This document shows positions 36,289 to 43,093 of a stretch of DNA of 64,000 nucleotides, piece after piece. A program made the position numbers and the translations under genes. The stretch is from Desulfobacteraceae bacterium UBA2174 (GTDB taxonomy: Bacteria > Desulfobacterota > Desulfobacteria > Desulfobacterales > UBA2174): NCBI GenBank assembly GCA_002327445.1, contig DCWA01000032.1, positions 62,991 through 126,990 on the forward strand, given 5' to 3'. How positions within the stretch are numbered: position 1 is the stretch's first letter; the number at the start of each line of letters is the position of its first letter. The notes under the pieces are model-generated. The model worked only from the letters and a program-made list of their open reading frames with translations. It did not search any database and was not told the DNA's origin.

Positions 36289-36780
36289 ATGCCGATCTAC
36301 GAATTTTATTGCCCCCGTTGCAACACGATCTACAACTTCTTTTCGCGCACCATCAACACCACCGCCCAGCCCGATTGCCCCCGCTGTCTTCAGGTGCGCC
36401 TGACCCGCCGGATGTCCTCCTTTGCCGTCACGGGCCGGGCCAAGGGCGGCGAAGATGCGGATGACCTGCCCATCGACGAACACAAGATGGAGCAGGCCAT
36501 GCAAACCTTGGCCCGCGAGGCCGAGCATATCAACGAGGACGACCCGCGCCAGGCGGCGGCCCTGATGCGGAAGCTGTCCAGCATGACTGGTCTCGAGATG
36601 GGAGCGGGCATGGACGAAGCGATCCGGCGCATGGAGCGCGGCGAGGATCCCGATGCCGTGGAAGCGGAAATGGGGGACCTGCTGGAAAACGAGGAGCCAT
36701 TTCTTTTGCCCGGGCGCAAAGGTGGCGCCAAAAGCCGCAAATCGCCCCCGCGTCACGACGAAACGCTGTATGAACTTTAA
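36289..36780 (+). CDS. FmdB-type zinc-ribbon protein
   Basis: A 163-residue protein whose N-terminus is a FmdB/CxxC regulatory-type zinc ribbon: MPIYEFYCPRCN with a second CPRC about 25 residues later. The remaining ~110 residues are acidic and helical, with no second domain recognised. The ATG at 36289 is preceded by AAAGGAGG, while ATG 36268 is in frame but weaker. Zinc binding is expected from the Cys pairs; the partner and role are unknown. Confidence 0.88.
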   Translation: MPIYEFYCPRCNTIYNFFSRTINTTAQPDCPRCLQVRLTRRMSSFAVTGRAKGGEDADDLPIDEHKMEQAMQTLAREAEHINEDDPRQAAALMRKLSSMTGLEMGAGMDEAIRRMERGEDPDAVEAEMGDLLENEEPFLLPGRKGGAKSRKSPPRHDETLYEL

Positions 36781-36792
36781 AAATGGTTAACT

Positions 36793-36952
36793 GTTATCGG
36801 TTATCGGTTATTCGGTTATCGGTTATTCGGTATTTGCCACTCCCCGGCAATCATTGCCTGACATCGGTTATCGGTTATCGGTTATTCGGTATCCGACACT
36901 CCCCGGCAAACATTGCCTGAGAACTGATAACCAATAACTGATAACTGGTAAG
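36793..36952. repeat. GGTTATCGG-type repeat tract with two 49-nt copies
   Basis: Repeated words GTTATCGGTTATTCGG. Two 49-nt units (36813-36861 and 36872-36920, 45 of 49 positions alike) each end in a CTCCCCGGCAAxCATTGCCTGA stretch. They are followed at about 36922-36946 by the inverted word CTGATAACCAATAACTGATA, so the right end can pair with the left. It sits between the zinc-ribbon and macro-domain genes. Confidence 0.75.
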
Positions 36953-36990
36953 TGGTACCCCACATCCGATTCCTCCCAAAGGAGATCCCC

Positions 36991-37524
36991 ATGACCACCT
37001 CCGTCCTGGATCGCATCCGGATTGAGCAAGGCGACATCACGCGACTGGCGGTGGATGCCATCGTCAATGCCGCAAACAGCTCCCTGCTGGGCGGCGGCGG
37101 GGTGGACGGCGCCATTCACCGGGCCGCGGGCCCCGAACTGCTGGCCGAGTGTCGGACTCTCGGCGGCTGCCCCACCGGCGAAGCCCGCATCACCAAGGGC
37201 TATCGTCTGCCGGCGCGATTTGTGATCCATACCGTCGGACCAGTCTATTCCGGCCGCCCCGCCGATGCCGTCAAGCTGGCCTCCTGCTATCGCAACAGCC
37301 TGCAACTGGCGGTGGACCATGGCCTGCGATCCATCGCCTTCCCGGCGATCAGTTGCGGCGTCTACGGGTATCCTATCGAAGCGGCGGTTCCCCTTGCCGT
37401 CGATACCACCGCGGCTTTTCTCCAGGATCACGAAAGCATCGCTCAGGTGATCTTCGTGGTTTTTTCCGAGAACCACCTTGGCGTTTACCGAAGGTATCTG
37501 GATTCTCGCGGAATCCCGTCCTGA
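36991..37524 (+). CDS. Macro-domain protein, O-acetyl-ADP-ribose deacetylase type
   Basis: A 177-residue single macro domain. The family binds or hydrolyses ADP-ribose derivatives. Key loops are visible: DAIVNAANSSLLGGGGVDGAIH (about residues 22-43, the catalytic Asn/Gly/Asp loop), CPTGEARITKGY, and the second loop FPAISCGVYGYP. ATG at 36991 has AAAGGAG upstream. It fits YmdB-type deacetylases. No sirtuin or ADP-ribosyltransferase gene is seen nearby. Confidence 0.93.
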   Translation: MTTSVLDRIRIEQGDITRLAVDAIVNAANSSLLGGGGVDGAIHRAAGPELLAECRTLGGCPTGEARITKGYRLPARFVIHTVGPVYSGRPADAVKLASCYRNSLQLAVDHGLRSIAFPAISCGVYGYPIEAAVPLAVDTTAAFLQDHESIAQVIFVVFSENHLGVYRRYLDSRGIPS

Positions 37525-37564
37525 AGGCTTTTGTCACCCTTTGTGCCGGTGCTTTCGCCTGATG

Positions 37565-37593
37565 TTGACAAGTCCGAAATGACGGATTAAGTT
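37565..37593 (+). promoter_or_regulatory. Candidate sigma-70 promoter for the selenoprotein gene
   Basis: Perfect TTGACA at 37565-37570, 17-bp spacer, TAAGTT at 37588-37593. A transcript from here would have a ~60-nt leader that contains the terminator-like hairpin at 37619-37646. Confidence 0.45.
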
Positions 37594-37618
37594 TGCGGCA
37601 TCGTCACGAGCCGATCAG

Positions 37619-37646
37619 GGTCCGCCCCAAGGCGGACCGATTTTTT
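37619..37646 (+). terminator. Strong terminator-like hairpin in the selenoprotein leader
   Basis: Perfect 8-bp stem GGTCCGCC / GGCGGACC with a CCAA loop, then GA and TTTTTT (37641-37646). It ends 16 bp before the start codon and just before AAGGAGG. It could simply end the macro-domain transcript, or attenuate the selenoprotein gene. Confidence 0.8.
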
Positions 37647-37662
37647 CTCCAAGGAGGCAACC

Positions 37663-37980
37663 ATGCTGGAAGTAACCCCCGCGGCAACGCAACAGATCAA
37701 GGAGTATTTTTCGGGTCGGCAGGTTCAGCCGATTCGTATTTTCCTCAATGAAGGCGGCTGAGGCGGTCCGTCCCTGGCCATGGCTCTGGATGAGCCGCGC
37801 GACTCGGATGAAACCTTCGCCGTCAACGGATTCACTTTCCTGGTGAACAAGGACTTCCTTGAAAAGGTCAAACCCATCAAGGTCGACTTCACCGGCTACG
37901 GGTTCAAGGTGGATTGCGCCTTCCAGTTCAGTGCGGGCGGCGGCTGCGCGGGCTGTGGATCAGCCGGCACCTGCCACTGA
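37663..37980 (+). CDS. IscA/HesB-like selenoprotein (in-frame TGA at codon 33)
   Basis: One reading frame from ATG 37663 (AAGGAGG upstream) to TGA 37978-37980 contains a single internal TGA at 37759-37761. Read through as selenocysteine, it gives a 105-residue IscA/HesB-like protein: N-terminal domain, then LNEGG-Sec-GGPSLAMALDEP, and a C-terminal GGGCAGCGSAGTC. Sec33 falls where related Cys forms have GGCGGP, matching the first cluster-ligand Cys of IscA. HesB-like selenoproteins are a described family; role in Fe-S cluster handling or redox is inferred. A plausible SECIS hairpin follows the TGA. A pipeline that stops at TGA would call a 141-residue-short fragment starting at 37780 or miss the gene. 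No sel genes are in the window. Confidence 0.85.
37754..37798 (+). promoter_or_regulatory. Candidate bacterial SECIS hairpin
   Basis: Starting at the UGA, GCGGCU (37754-37759) can pair with AGCCGC (37793-37798), GUCC (37666-type position 37766-37769) with GGAU (37788-37791), and a short inner CCA/UGG helix (37778-37789) leaves an apical loop UGGCUC about 20 nt after the UGA. This fits the size and place of bacterial SECIS elements, but was folded by eye and the three helices are not all compatible. Confidence 0.45.
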
Positions 37981-38012
37981 TCCGACCTTCGCACACCTGA
38001 AAAGGATCATCC

Positions 38013-38047
38013 GGGGCGCTCCCTGACGGCGAGCGCCCCTTTTTTTT
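38013..38047 (+). terminator. Intrinsic terminator after the selenoprotein gene
   Basis: Perfect 8-bp stem GGGGCGCT / AGCGCCCC (38013-38039) with an 11-nt loop, followed by eight T residues (38040-38047). Confidence 0.88.
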
Positions 38048-38104
38048 GGGAGAGACGGGATGATATGTCTTCCACCGTCATAAACGCAGAGAAAGGAAAC
38101 GACC

Positions 38105-38425
38105 ATGGCCAAGAAAATCGCCCTGTTCAAGGAAGGCCGTTTCAATGACAAGGGGCTGGGAAAACTGCTGGTCCACGATTCTCCTTACTTTCGCATCATC
38201 AACTTCAATCTCAAGGCAGGCCAGACCATGCCGGTGCACAACCACGATGTGGAGGGCCAGCTTTCGGTGACCATACTAGAAGGAAACGGCTTCTTCCTCG
38301 GCGCCGATGACGCCGAACTGCCGGCGGCGGCCGGCGACATCCTGATTGCCGACATCGCCGAACCCCACGGGTTTCGCGCCGAAACCGACATGCGGGTACT
38401 CGTCACCATCGCCCCGCCGCTCTAA
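38105..38425 (+). CDS. Small cupin-domain protein
   Basis: A 106-residue single cupin barrel. The metal-site motif 1 is visible as PVHNHDVEGQLSVTILEG (His pair and Glu), with motif 2 around GDILIADIAEPHGFRA (His near residue 87). ATG follows AAAGGAA. Isolated between the selenoprotein terminator and the enoyl-CoA hydratase gene. Such proteins can be dioxygenases, isomerases or binding proteins, and nothing in sequence picks one. Confidence 0.88.
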   Translation: MAKKIALFKEGRFNDKGLGKLLVHDSPYFRIINFNLKAGQTMPVHNHDVEGQLSVTILEGNGFFLGADDAELPAAAGDILIADIAEPHGFRAETDMRVLVTIAPPL

Positions 38426-38657
38426 ATGCAGGTGATTGGTGGCCGCCGCAAGGCCGCCAATCTCAACCTTATGGTGTCTGCGAACGTCTGCGCTCGTCCG
38501 CGGTTAAAAAATCTCCAACGGAAAACGCCATCGCCGCCAGCCCCTCCGGTTGACGGTACCGGTGCTTCATGCCATATTCCGCTTCGGTTTTGACGACAGA
38601 GGACCGGGCGATTCTTTTTGCCCCATTCAACGATTCGCACCGAAGAGAGACTCAGCG

Positions 38658-39374
38658 ATGGCACTTGTCGATTGGCAGTTGGACGGCACCGTGGCGGTAG
38701 TGACCCTCAACGACGGCGAAAACCGTTTCAACCCTGTTTTTCTTTCCGCATTCACCGAAGCCCTGGACCGCATCGAGGCCGACACCCAGGCCAGCGCGCT
38801 GGTGGTGCGATCCGCCCATGAAAAGATCTTCTGCAACGGCATCGATCTGGGGTGGCTCGTGCCACAGATCCAAAGCAACGCCCTGGACACTTGCAAGGCC
38901 TATTTCTACCAGCTCAACGGCGTCTTCAAGCGGCTGGTCACCTACCCGCTGCCGGCCATTGCCGCCATCAACGGGCATGCCTTTGCGGGCGGCGCAATCC
39001 TGGCCTGCGCGTTCGACTTTCGTTTCATGCAAACCGGCCGCGGGTTTTTCTGCTTTCCCGAAGTCGACCTGGGAATTCCGTTCCTGCCCGCGATGAACGC
39101 CCTGCTGTGCAAGGCCATACCCCGCTACATGGTCGAGACCATGCAATACACCGGAATGCGCCTCACCGCCGAGCAGTGCGCCGACCATCACATCATCCGG
39201 CAGGCCTGCCCTCCGGAAAACCTTCTGTCCGAGGCCTTGGATTTCGCCCGGAATCTGACCAAGAAGCGGCCGGTGTTGGCCGAGTTGAAAAAGCGGCTCA
39301 ACCACGAGGTGATCCGGGCCATCGACGTCGAGGATGTGCCTTTCATCGAATCGGGCCAGTTTCACATCGGATAG
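38658..39374 (+). CDS. Enoyl-CoA hydratase/isomerase family protein
   Basis: A 238-residue crotonase-fold protein. It has the oxyanion-hole regions (FCNGIDLGWL around residue 60; AINGHAFAGGAILACAFDFRFM around 110-130) and EVDLGIPFLPAMNALL. The usual catalytic Glu of hydratases (E144/E164) is not clearly placed: residues at those positions are FxGGA-type followed by EVDLG, so an isomerase-like reaction is possible. ATG 38658 was chosen over an upstream in-frame ATG (38550) because family sequence starts there. It is followed by an epimerase gene at 28 bp. Confidence 0.88.
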   Translation: MALVDWQLDGTVAVVTLNDGENRFNPVFLSAFTEALDRIEADTQASALVVRSAHEKIFCNGIDLGWLVPQIQSNALDTCKAYFYQLNGVFKRLVTYPLPAIAAINGHAFAGGAILACAFDFRFMQTGRGFFCFPEVDLGIPFLPAMNALLCKAIPRYMVETMQYTGMRLTAEQCADHHIIRQACPPENLLSEALDFARNLTKKRPVLAELKKRLNHEVIRAIDVEDVPFIESGQFHIG

Positions 39375-39401
39375 AAGGGTGCCTGAAAGGCGGATTACGC
39401 C

Positions 39402-40298
39402 ATGAGAATCTTTATCACCGGCATTTCGGGGTTCATCGGCCGCCACCTCGCCGAGGCGCTGGCGGCTTCAGGACACCGGGTGGTCGGCGCCGGCGGCCGC
39501 CAGAGTCCCGACGGATTTGGCGGCGGCGACATCACCTACATCGCCGCGGACACCACCCGGCCCGGCCCATGGCAGGAGGAAGCGGCCCGGGCGGATGTTA
39601 TCGTCAACCTCGCCGGCCGGACCATTGCCCGCCGCTGGACCCGGGCCTACAAGAAAGAGCTCCATGACAGTCGCATCGAGACCACCCGCCAGGTAGTGGC
39701 GGCCATGCGCCCCGACGGCCGCCAGGTCTTGCTCAGCGCTTCCGCCACCGGCTACTACGGCGACGGCGGCGAAGCGGTGCTCACCGAGGATTCGCCCCCT
39801 GGAACGGGGTTTCTGGCCGACTTGGCCGTCGAGTGGGAACGCACGGCGCAAATCATCGCCGAAAGCGGGGCACAGGTGTGCCGGATGCGTTTCGGCGTGG
39901 TACTCGGCCCTGACGGCGGCGCTTTGGCCGAAATGCTGCCCGTCTTCCGCCGCGGCCTGGGGGGCCCGCTGGGTGGCGGACGCCAGTGGTTCAGTTGGAT
40001 CCACCTTCAGGATCTGGTGGATGCCATTCTGTTCCTGATAACCGAGGACATCGCCGGCCCCGTCAATCTCACCGCCCCGGAGCCGGTGCAGCAAGGGGAC
40101 ATGGCCCGGACTCTGGCCCGGCGTTTGGGGAAACCGGCCGTCGTGCCTGCCCCTGCGCCGTTGCTTCGCCTGGGCCTCGGCGAAATGGCAACCGCCCTGC
40201 TGGCCAGCCAGCGCGTGGTCCCCCAGCGGTTGATGGCTGCGAATTTCAACTTCCGCTTCCCAAACATTCAAAGCGCCTTGAGCGCCCTAGTGGGCTGA
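39402..40298 (+). CDS. TIGR01777-type NAD-dependent epimerase (SDR39U1)
   Basis: A 298-residue extended short-chain-dehydrogenase protein. It has the Rossmann motif GISGFIGRHLAEAL, the ILNLAGR-type NLAGRTIARRWT loop, the active-site-like SASATGYYGDGG (Tyr in GYYG), and a C-terminal DUF1731 region ending QSALSALVG. Members are of unknown substrate. ATG 39402 follows GGCGG. Co-directional with the hydratase gene and a tiny membrane gene at +6 bp. Confidence 0.93.
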   Translation: MRIFITGISGFIGRHLAEALAASGHRVVGAGGRQSPDGFGGGDITYIAADTTRPGPWQEEAARADVIVNLAGRTIARRWTRAYKKELHDSRIETTRQVVAAMRPDGRQVLLSASATGYYGDGGEAVLTEDSPPGTGFLADLAVEWERTAQIIAESGAQVCRMRFGVVLGPDGGALAEMLPVFRRGLGGPLGGGRQWFSWIHLQDLVDAILFLITEDIAGPVNLTAPEPVQQGDMARTLARRLGKPAVVPAPAPLLRLGLGEMATALLASQRVVPQRLMAANFNFRFPNIQSALSALVG

Positions 40299-40303
40299 GA
40301 CCG

Positions 40304-40480
40304 ATGATCGAACTGCTTCTGCTGATTGGTGCCGGTGCCGTCGTTTTTTGGTGGTGGCATCGCCGCCAAGCCCATCCTTCCCTTCCTCCGGTGGATGAGG
40401 AGTACGTCTGCCCCGCTTGCAACGAAACCGACTGCACCTGTGAAAAAAAATCTGACGAGGAGACGAGGATCCGGCCATGA
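40304..40480 (+). CDS. 58-residue membrane-anchored Cys-rich protein
   Basis: A short gene that overlaps the nitroreductase start by ATGA. The product has one N-terminal span (residues 2-19, IELLLLIGAGAVVFWWW), a basic HRRQ stop-transfer, and a C-terminal CPACxxxDCTC pattern that could bind zinc or an Fe-S cluster. Start ATG 40304 follows the epimerase stop by 5 bp. Codon use and perfect overlap support a real gene; the family is not recognised. Confidence 0.65.
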   Translation: MIELLLLIGAGAVVFWWWHRRQAHPSLPPVDEEYVCPACNETDCTCEKKSDEETRIRP

Positions 40481-41019
40481 GCGAATTTTTTCAGGTTCTC
40501 GAACAACGCCGCAGCATCCGCAAGTACGAAGAAAGGGACGTTCCGGAAGATTTGGTCAACCGCGTCCTGGAGGCCGTCAAGTGGTCCCCGTCCTGGACCA
40601 ATTGCCAGTGCTGGGAAGTCGTGGTGGTGCGTGACGCCGCCACCAGGCAAAAGCTGCAGGAAACGATTCTTCCCAAGAATCCGGCCACCAAGGCCATCGG
40701 CGCCGCCCCGGTGGTACTCGCCATCTGCGGCCGGCTGGGAGTCAGCGGTTACTATGACAATCAGGCTTCCACCAAATTCGGCGACTGGTACCTGTTCGAC
40801 CTGGGGATCGCCACCCAGAGTCTCTGTCTGGCGGCCCGGGAACTGGGTCTGGGCACGGTGATCGTGGGACTGATCGACCACGACCGGGCCAAGGCCGTCC
40901 TGAAGGTCCCCGAAGGCGTGGAACTGGTGGCCTTGATTCCCTTGGGGTATCCGGCCAAAAGCCCCACGGCGCCCAAGCGACGGGAAGTGGCCGAATTCAC
41001 GCACATGGAAACCTATTGA
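40477..41019 (+). CDS. Nitroreductase family protein
   Basis: A 180-residue FMN-binding nitroreductase-fold protein (EQRRSIRKYEERDVPEDLVN at the N-terminus binds FMN phosphate with Arg pairs; ELGLGTVIVGLIDHDRA near residue 130; PLGYPAKSP near the end). Substrates of such enzymes are quinones, flavins or nitro compounds. The ATG overlaps the preceding 58-residue gene. The Cys pair NCQCW at residues ~42-45 near the flavin side is unusual. Confidence 0.92.
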   Translation: MSEFFQVLEQRRSIRKYEERDVPEDLVNRVLEAVKWSPSWTNCQCWEVVVVRDAATRQKLQETILPKNPATKAIGAAPVVLAICGRLGVSGYYDNQASTKFGDWYLFDLGIATQSLCLAARELGLGTVIVGLIDHDRAKAVLKVPEGVELVALIPLGYPAKSPTAPKRREVAEFTHMETY

Positions 41020-41085
41020 TGGAAAGACCATCCGCTGTGCCCAAAAGCGGGTCCGGGCGACTTTCTCAGAGCAACTTGACGCCCG

Positions 41086-41114
41086 CCCTCGTCCTTGGTT
41101 GAGGTGGATATCAT
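41086..41114 (+). promoter_or_regulatory. Sigma-70-type promoter for the CGGC gene
   Basis: TTGACG at 41086-41091, 17-bp spacer, TATCAT at 41109-41114; the leader to ATG 41160 is about 40 nt with GGAGGAG. Confidence 0.65.
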
Positions 41115-41159
41115 ATCGAAGCGGTTGAAACCCGACACCGTAAATAGAGGAGGAGAAAG

Positions 41160-41504
41160 ATGAAGAAGGTGGCTGTGGTTGGCTGCGGTGCGTACATGGA
41201 CAGCGGTTACGGCTGCCCCGGAGAATGGAGATGCCTCAAGGCTGCCGCCCTCGGGGAAGGCAAATTCGACGAACCAAGCCAGGTGATCGCTTTCGTCAAG
41301 TGCGAATGTCCGGGCCGAACCTTGTTGCCGAATTTGGGAATGGCCATGAAACTGGCCGAATTCAAGCCGGACAAAATCTATCTGAGCTCCTGTCTCGTCA
41401 ACGCCAAACCGGGCTGCCCCTACGGCAAGCCCGAAGAATTCGCCGCTCTGATCAAGGAAAAGACCGGGGTGGACGTGGTTTTGGGAACCCACGCGTATCC
41501 TTGA
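41160..41504 (+). CDS. CGGC-domain Cys-rich protein
   Basis: A 114-residue protein with a cytosolic look and nine-odd cysteines or near-Cys motifs: VGCGAYMDSGYGCPGEW at the N-terminus, FVKCECPGR in the middle and SSCLVNAKPGCPYG. This matches the CGGC domain family of anaerobes, thought to bind metal through Cys. Strong RBS (GGAGGAG). Its function is not known. Confidence 0.85.
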   Translation: MKKVAVVGCGAYMDSGYGCPGEWRCLKAAALGEGKFDEPSQVIAFVKCECPGRTLLPNLGMAMKLAEFKPDKIYLSSCLVNAKPGCPYGKPEEFAALIKEKTGVDVVLGTHAYP

Positions 41505-41545
41505 TGCTGCCGGCTGATGCCTAAACAAAGACCCATCGATCACTC

Positions 41546-42228
41546 ATGATAAAACATCCGGTCATCATCGTCAGCGGGGCATCCAGAGGCCTCGGGGCCG
41601 CCGTGGCATCCTGGCTGGCAACGGTGGGTGGGCGGGTCGCCGGGTGGCGGAAGAGACCCTGAATCGCTTCGGCCGCATCGATGCCTTGGTGAACAACGCC
41701 GGCGTGATCGAGCCGCTGGCAAGGGCAGCGGAGGCCGATCCGGAAACCTGGCGCTACAACGTCACGGTCAATCTGCTGGCCCCCTTCTACCTGGCGCGTT
41801 TCGCCCTCTCGGCATTGCGCGCCCAAGGCGGACGGATCGTCAACGTCAGCAGCGGTGCCGCTCATCATCCCATATCCGCCGCCTCGGCCTACTGCGCCGC
41901 CAAGGCTGGCCTCACCCACCTGAGCCGGGTCCTGGCCGCCGAGGAGCCGGATGTCACCGTGATGGCCATGCGCCCTGGTGTCGTGGACACCGATATGCAG
42001 CTCCTCTTGCGCCAACAGGGGCCTTCCGCCATGCCGCCGGCCGAGGCCGCCTACTACGCCCGGCTCAAGATGGATGGCAAGCTGGAACCGCCCTGGGTAC
42101 CGGCCCGTGTCATCGCCTGGATGGCCCTGGCAGCCCCGCTTTCCTTTTCCGGGGAATTTTTCAACTACGACGATCCCCGTTTGGTCAACCCCGCCGTAGA
42201 TCTATTGGGCGCCACACCCCCGTTCTGA
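41546..42228 (+). pseudogene. Short-chain dehydrogenase, internally deleted and frameshifted
   Basis: Frame 1 from ATG 41546 gives MIKHPVIIVSGASRGLGAA (NAD-binding motif) and ends at TGA 41660-41662. The rest of the SDR (VNNAGVIEP, the YxxxK catalytic site as SAYCAAK, and a full C-terminus to 42228) continues in a different frame. The gap between the Gly motif and NNAG is about 39 codons rather than the usual ~75, so a deletion of ~35 codons plus a frameshift is implied. The junction lies in a GGGT/GGGC-rich low-complexity run. A restart at GTG 41644 would lack the NAD site. Confidence 0.75.
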
Positions 42229-43093
42229 AGATACGTCGATTTTTCAGGCCCTGGGCCAGGAGTGTCTTGATGAAGCCGGCATTATGGCTTCTGATCTTCT
42301 TTCAGACATTTGAAACCAACCTTGGGCATCCAGGGGGTTGACTTGCGCCGCCGGCAAGAACTCGGCGCCAAGCGCCAGTAGCCCGCAACCGCGCCAAAAT
42401 GTCGGTAAGCGGTCTGGGAATGATCGAAAATTTCCGCAGCCGGCATCGGCCTGGTCCGGTTGCGGCCAACGCGCTCTATGCGCCTCAAACAGCTTCCCGC
42501 TCGGTCGCCAAGTCAACCCCCTGGCCACCCTTGCATAATTTCAAAATGCTGAAGAATCGATGCGACGGTTTTTTGCCCGTTGCGTCTTGCGGACGCCGGC
42601 GCCACGAACTTCATAAAGCATACTCTTTTCAGTCACTTGAAAACACCGGCGCGGCGAGTTTCATGCTTTCCGAGTTTCGCCCACTCGTTTCCCGGCGGGA
42701 GCAAGACGCACTGGACCGCTGCCCCGGAACTGTTTGAGGCGCATAGCGTCCGTTGGCCCGGACAGTAGCGAGCTGTTGCCAAAGAACCGATTGATCTCAG
42801 GGTTGCAGGGCCGCATCGCCAAAGTTGCGGCGCTGTCCGGGCTTACGGACGGTTGGCGGCGAGTTTTCCGGGGCGCCGGATCCAGAGTGTCTTGCGGACG
42901 CCAGCGCTACGACCTCCAAAACCCAACCTCCCCGGGTCGGGCAGGATGGCCCTTAACCACCCATTTTCTCCAGAATCTTCGAGTCCACGGGCTTTCCATT
43001 CCCTGATTTTTTTCTTGATTTTCACATCAGCTCGAATAATCTCTTCTTTATTTTTCCACCTTGGTCCCTTCTAAAGCATTTCAGGTCGCTTCC
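42229..43093. other. Non-coding, repeat-derived region
   Basis: No gene is supported in these 865 bases. They contain the inverted-repeat-flanked segment 42302-42551, the word TATGCGCCTCAAACAG and its inverse near 42470-42490 and 42730-42745, and two copies of a TCTTGCGGACGCC-GCGC-ACGA word near 42590 and 42890. Both strands have only short open frames in several frames, one of them (42244-42528 minus) resembling reshuffled protein-like repeats rather than a gene. The last 60 bases are AT-rich and lead into the next gene. Confidence 0.7.
42302..42551. repeat. Inverted-repeat-flanked segment (MITE-like)
   Basis: A 16-bp perfect inverted pair CCAGGGGGTTGACTTG (42329-42344) and its complement (42509-42524) bounds 164 bp. 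Flanking bases out to 42302 and 42551 also match imperfectly in inverted orientation. No transposase, and no target-site duplication that I can point to. Confidence 0.6.

Noticed and set aside
37780..37980. 66-codon gene starting at an internal ATG in the selenoprotein
   Set aside because: It is only the part after the TGA; the upstream frame, ribosome site and IscA-like N-terminus show one longer selenoprotein gene.
42244..42528. 94-codon minus-strand gene in the repeat-derived region
   Set aside because: No ribosome site, and its sequence recurs in pieces on the other strand nearby, as expected for repeats rather than a gene.
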